From positions 102,051-166,050 of the forward strand of contig NW_005178468.1 of assembly GCF_000341285.1 (NCBI RefSeq): 64,000 nucleotides of DNA. The letters run 5' to 3'. The notes below the pieces were generated by a model. It had not been told where the DNA came from. It saw nothing but the letters and a program-made list of their open reading frames with translations, and did not search any database. The position numbers and the translations under genes were made by a program. The stretch is from Galdieria sulphuraria (lineage: Eukaryota; Rhodophyta; Bangiophyceae; Galdieriales; Galdieriaceae). Below, one piece after another: positions 63,392-64,000 of the stretch. How positions within the stretch are numbered: the stretch's first letter is position 1; the number at the start of each line of letters is the position of its first letter.

Positions 63392-64000
63392 TTACGAAAA
63401 ATATTGAATCATAGGGACTACACAAGCAATAACAAGCAAAGTCACAATGACAAAGACATAGCGACCCTTTTTCTCAACTTTTGTTTCTTCCTTATTGACT
63501 GCCGTAGTGTCCTCCACTTTGAACCAAGCACTCCAGGGAAACTTTCCTTTCAACCAGTTAAAAGGAAGTACTTGTCAGGATCTTACCAACCTTTAGACTT
63601 GTCGCCTACTATAATTTCTTTTGTATTTGCATATTTACTTGAATAATTGCTATTAGAAATAAGGGAATCGTTACAAGTCGAACGACCTGATAAAGAATAG
63701 TTAGCCATAAAATAGCAATAGAAGTAACTCTACCTAAATTCAAACAAGGATACAAAGAGAACGTTTCCGAATCTGTTGACAAGGCAAGTGTTTCGTCAAA
63801 GTTTAGCAAAGCTGGTTCAACTTGGGCCACAGACTGAAACCACTGTGCAGTTTCCTTTTTGGAACATTAGATAACGGACATAATATTGTTAAGAATAGAC
63901 CAACCAGAAAAGAAAGATGGTTTCCATATGGATCCACGTTGGAAAAATTGGCAGAAGAAAGTGTTGTTGCACTACCAACGTTAACTAACGGACTTGGAAA
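63392..64000 (-). CDS. Membrane protein, C-terminal part (5' end outside window)
   Basis: Two coding segments run off the right edge: 64000-63905 and 63854 to about 63636, separated by a 50-nt intron with a GTTGGT donor. The second contains LLNFDETLALSTDSETF and a long hydrophobic helix (TSIAILWLTILYQVVRLVTI, PLFLIAII). A last segment, about 63545-63392, reads WSAWFKVEDTTAVNKEE, then a C-terminal membrane helix YVFVIVTLLVIACVVPMIQY before TAA. The junction into this last exon is ambiguous: a single 95-nt intron or a 4-nt microexon would both keep the frame. I do not recognise the family. It is the third membrane-protein gene in a row and is transcribed towards HAP2. Confidence 0.55.

Noticed and set aside
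63719-63764. Intron GTAGAG...TATCAG inside the right-edge membrane gene
   Set aside because: The uninterrupted frame codes a continuous hydrophobic helix, whereas splicing would remove half of it.
1-64000. Mobile elements, viral fossils, CRISPR arrays, rRNA and tRNA genes
   Set aside because: I looked for reverse transcriptase, integrase, transposase and capsid motifs, terminal repeats, spaced repeats and tRNA TPsiC boxes on both strands and found nothing convincing by eye.

Overview
The window looks like nuclear DNA of a unicellular red alga of the Cyanidiophyceae, most likely Galdieria or a close relative. The DNA is AT-rich and gene-dense, and most genes carry one or more very short introns (mostly 45-60 nt, with GTAAGT/GTACGT-like donors and an occasional GC donor). 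The products are clearly eukaryotic: TFIIIC, tubulin cofactor D, SHPRH, F-box proteins, ALG1, TOM22, PAM16. Proteins expected in the plastid (lycopene cyclase, ClpS, a DUF1995 protein) carry transit-peptide-like N-termini. Species assignment is inference; no rRNA or other marker gene is present.

Layout. 1-9.8 kb: end of ribosome recycling factor, an A20/AN1 zinc-finger protein, a coiled-coil protein, a DUF1995 protein, a membrane protein, initiator-tRNA phosphoribosyltransferase RIT1, PLP synthase PDX1 and an ataxin-10-like protein. 10-16 kb: WDR4/Trm82, archease, MBF1, tRNA isopentenyltransferase, PAM16 and a Tudor-like protein. 16.8-28 kb: TOE1-like nuclease, F-box/SUKH/ApaG protein, an IQ-motif protein, 3-hydroxyacyl-CoA dehydratase, ALG1, PCID2, a GT49 glycosyltransferase and a small protein. 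28-43 kb: PP1 inhibitor-3, an ER cyclophilin, a TFIIIC90-like factor, an F-box protein, tubulin cofactor D, an MGRN1/LUL E3 ligase, P5C reductase, a METTL6-type tRNA methyltransferase, TOM22, CLEC16A and a SIAMESE-like CDK inhibitor candidate. 43-64 kb: SHPRH, ClpS, a fused oxalyl-CoA synthetase/oxalyl-CoA decarboxylase, a SANT/Myb protein, cobalamin adenosyltransferase, a membrane RING-H2 ligase, ESF2/ABT1, lycopene cyclase, a bZIP factor, a type I membrane protein, the gamete fusogen HAP2/GCS1 and the end of another membrane protein.

How the genes work together. Six genes act on tRNA or its transcription: RIT1, WDR4, archease, TRIT1, METTL6 and the TFIIIC90-like factor. The fused enzyme would carry out the whole CoA-dependent conversion of oxalate to formyl-CoA and CO2 in one chain. 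HAP2 is flanked on both sides by genes for uncharacterised membrane proteins. Packing is extreme: two head-to-head pairs have only 43 and 47 bp between start codons, several convergent pairs have stops 0-8 bp apart, and two same-strand genes overlap by ATGA.

I saw no transposons, viral fossils, CRISPR arrays, rRNA or convincing tRNA genes. Gene models were spliced by eye. Places where the frame could not be joined cleanly (MBF1, ClpS, the first intron of the dehydratase, the right-edge gene) are marked.
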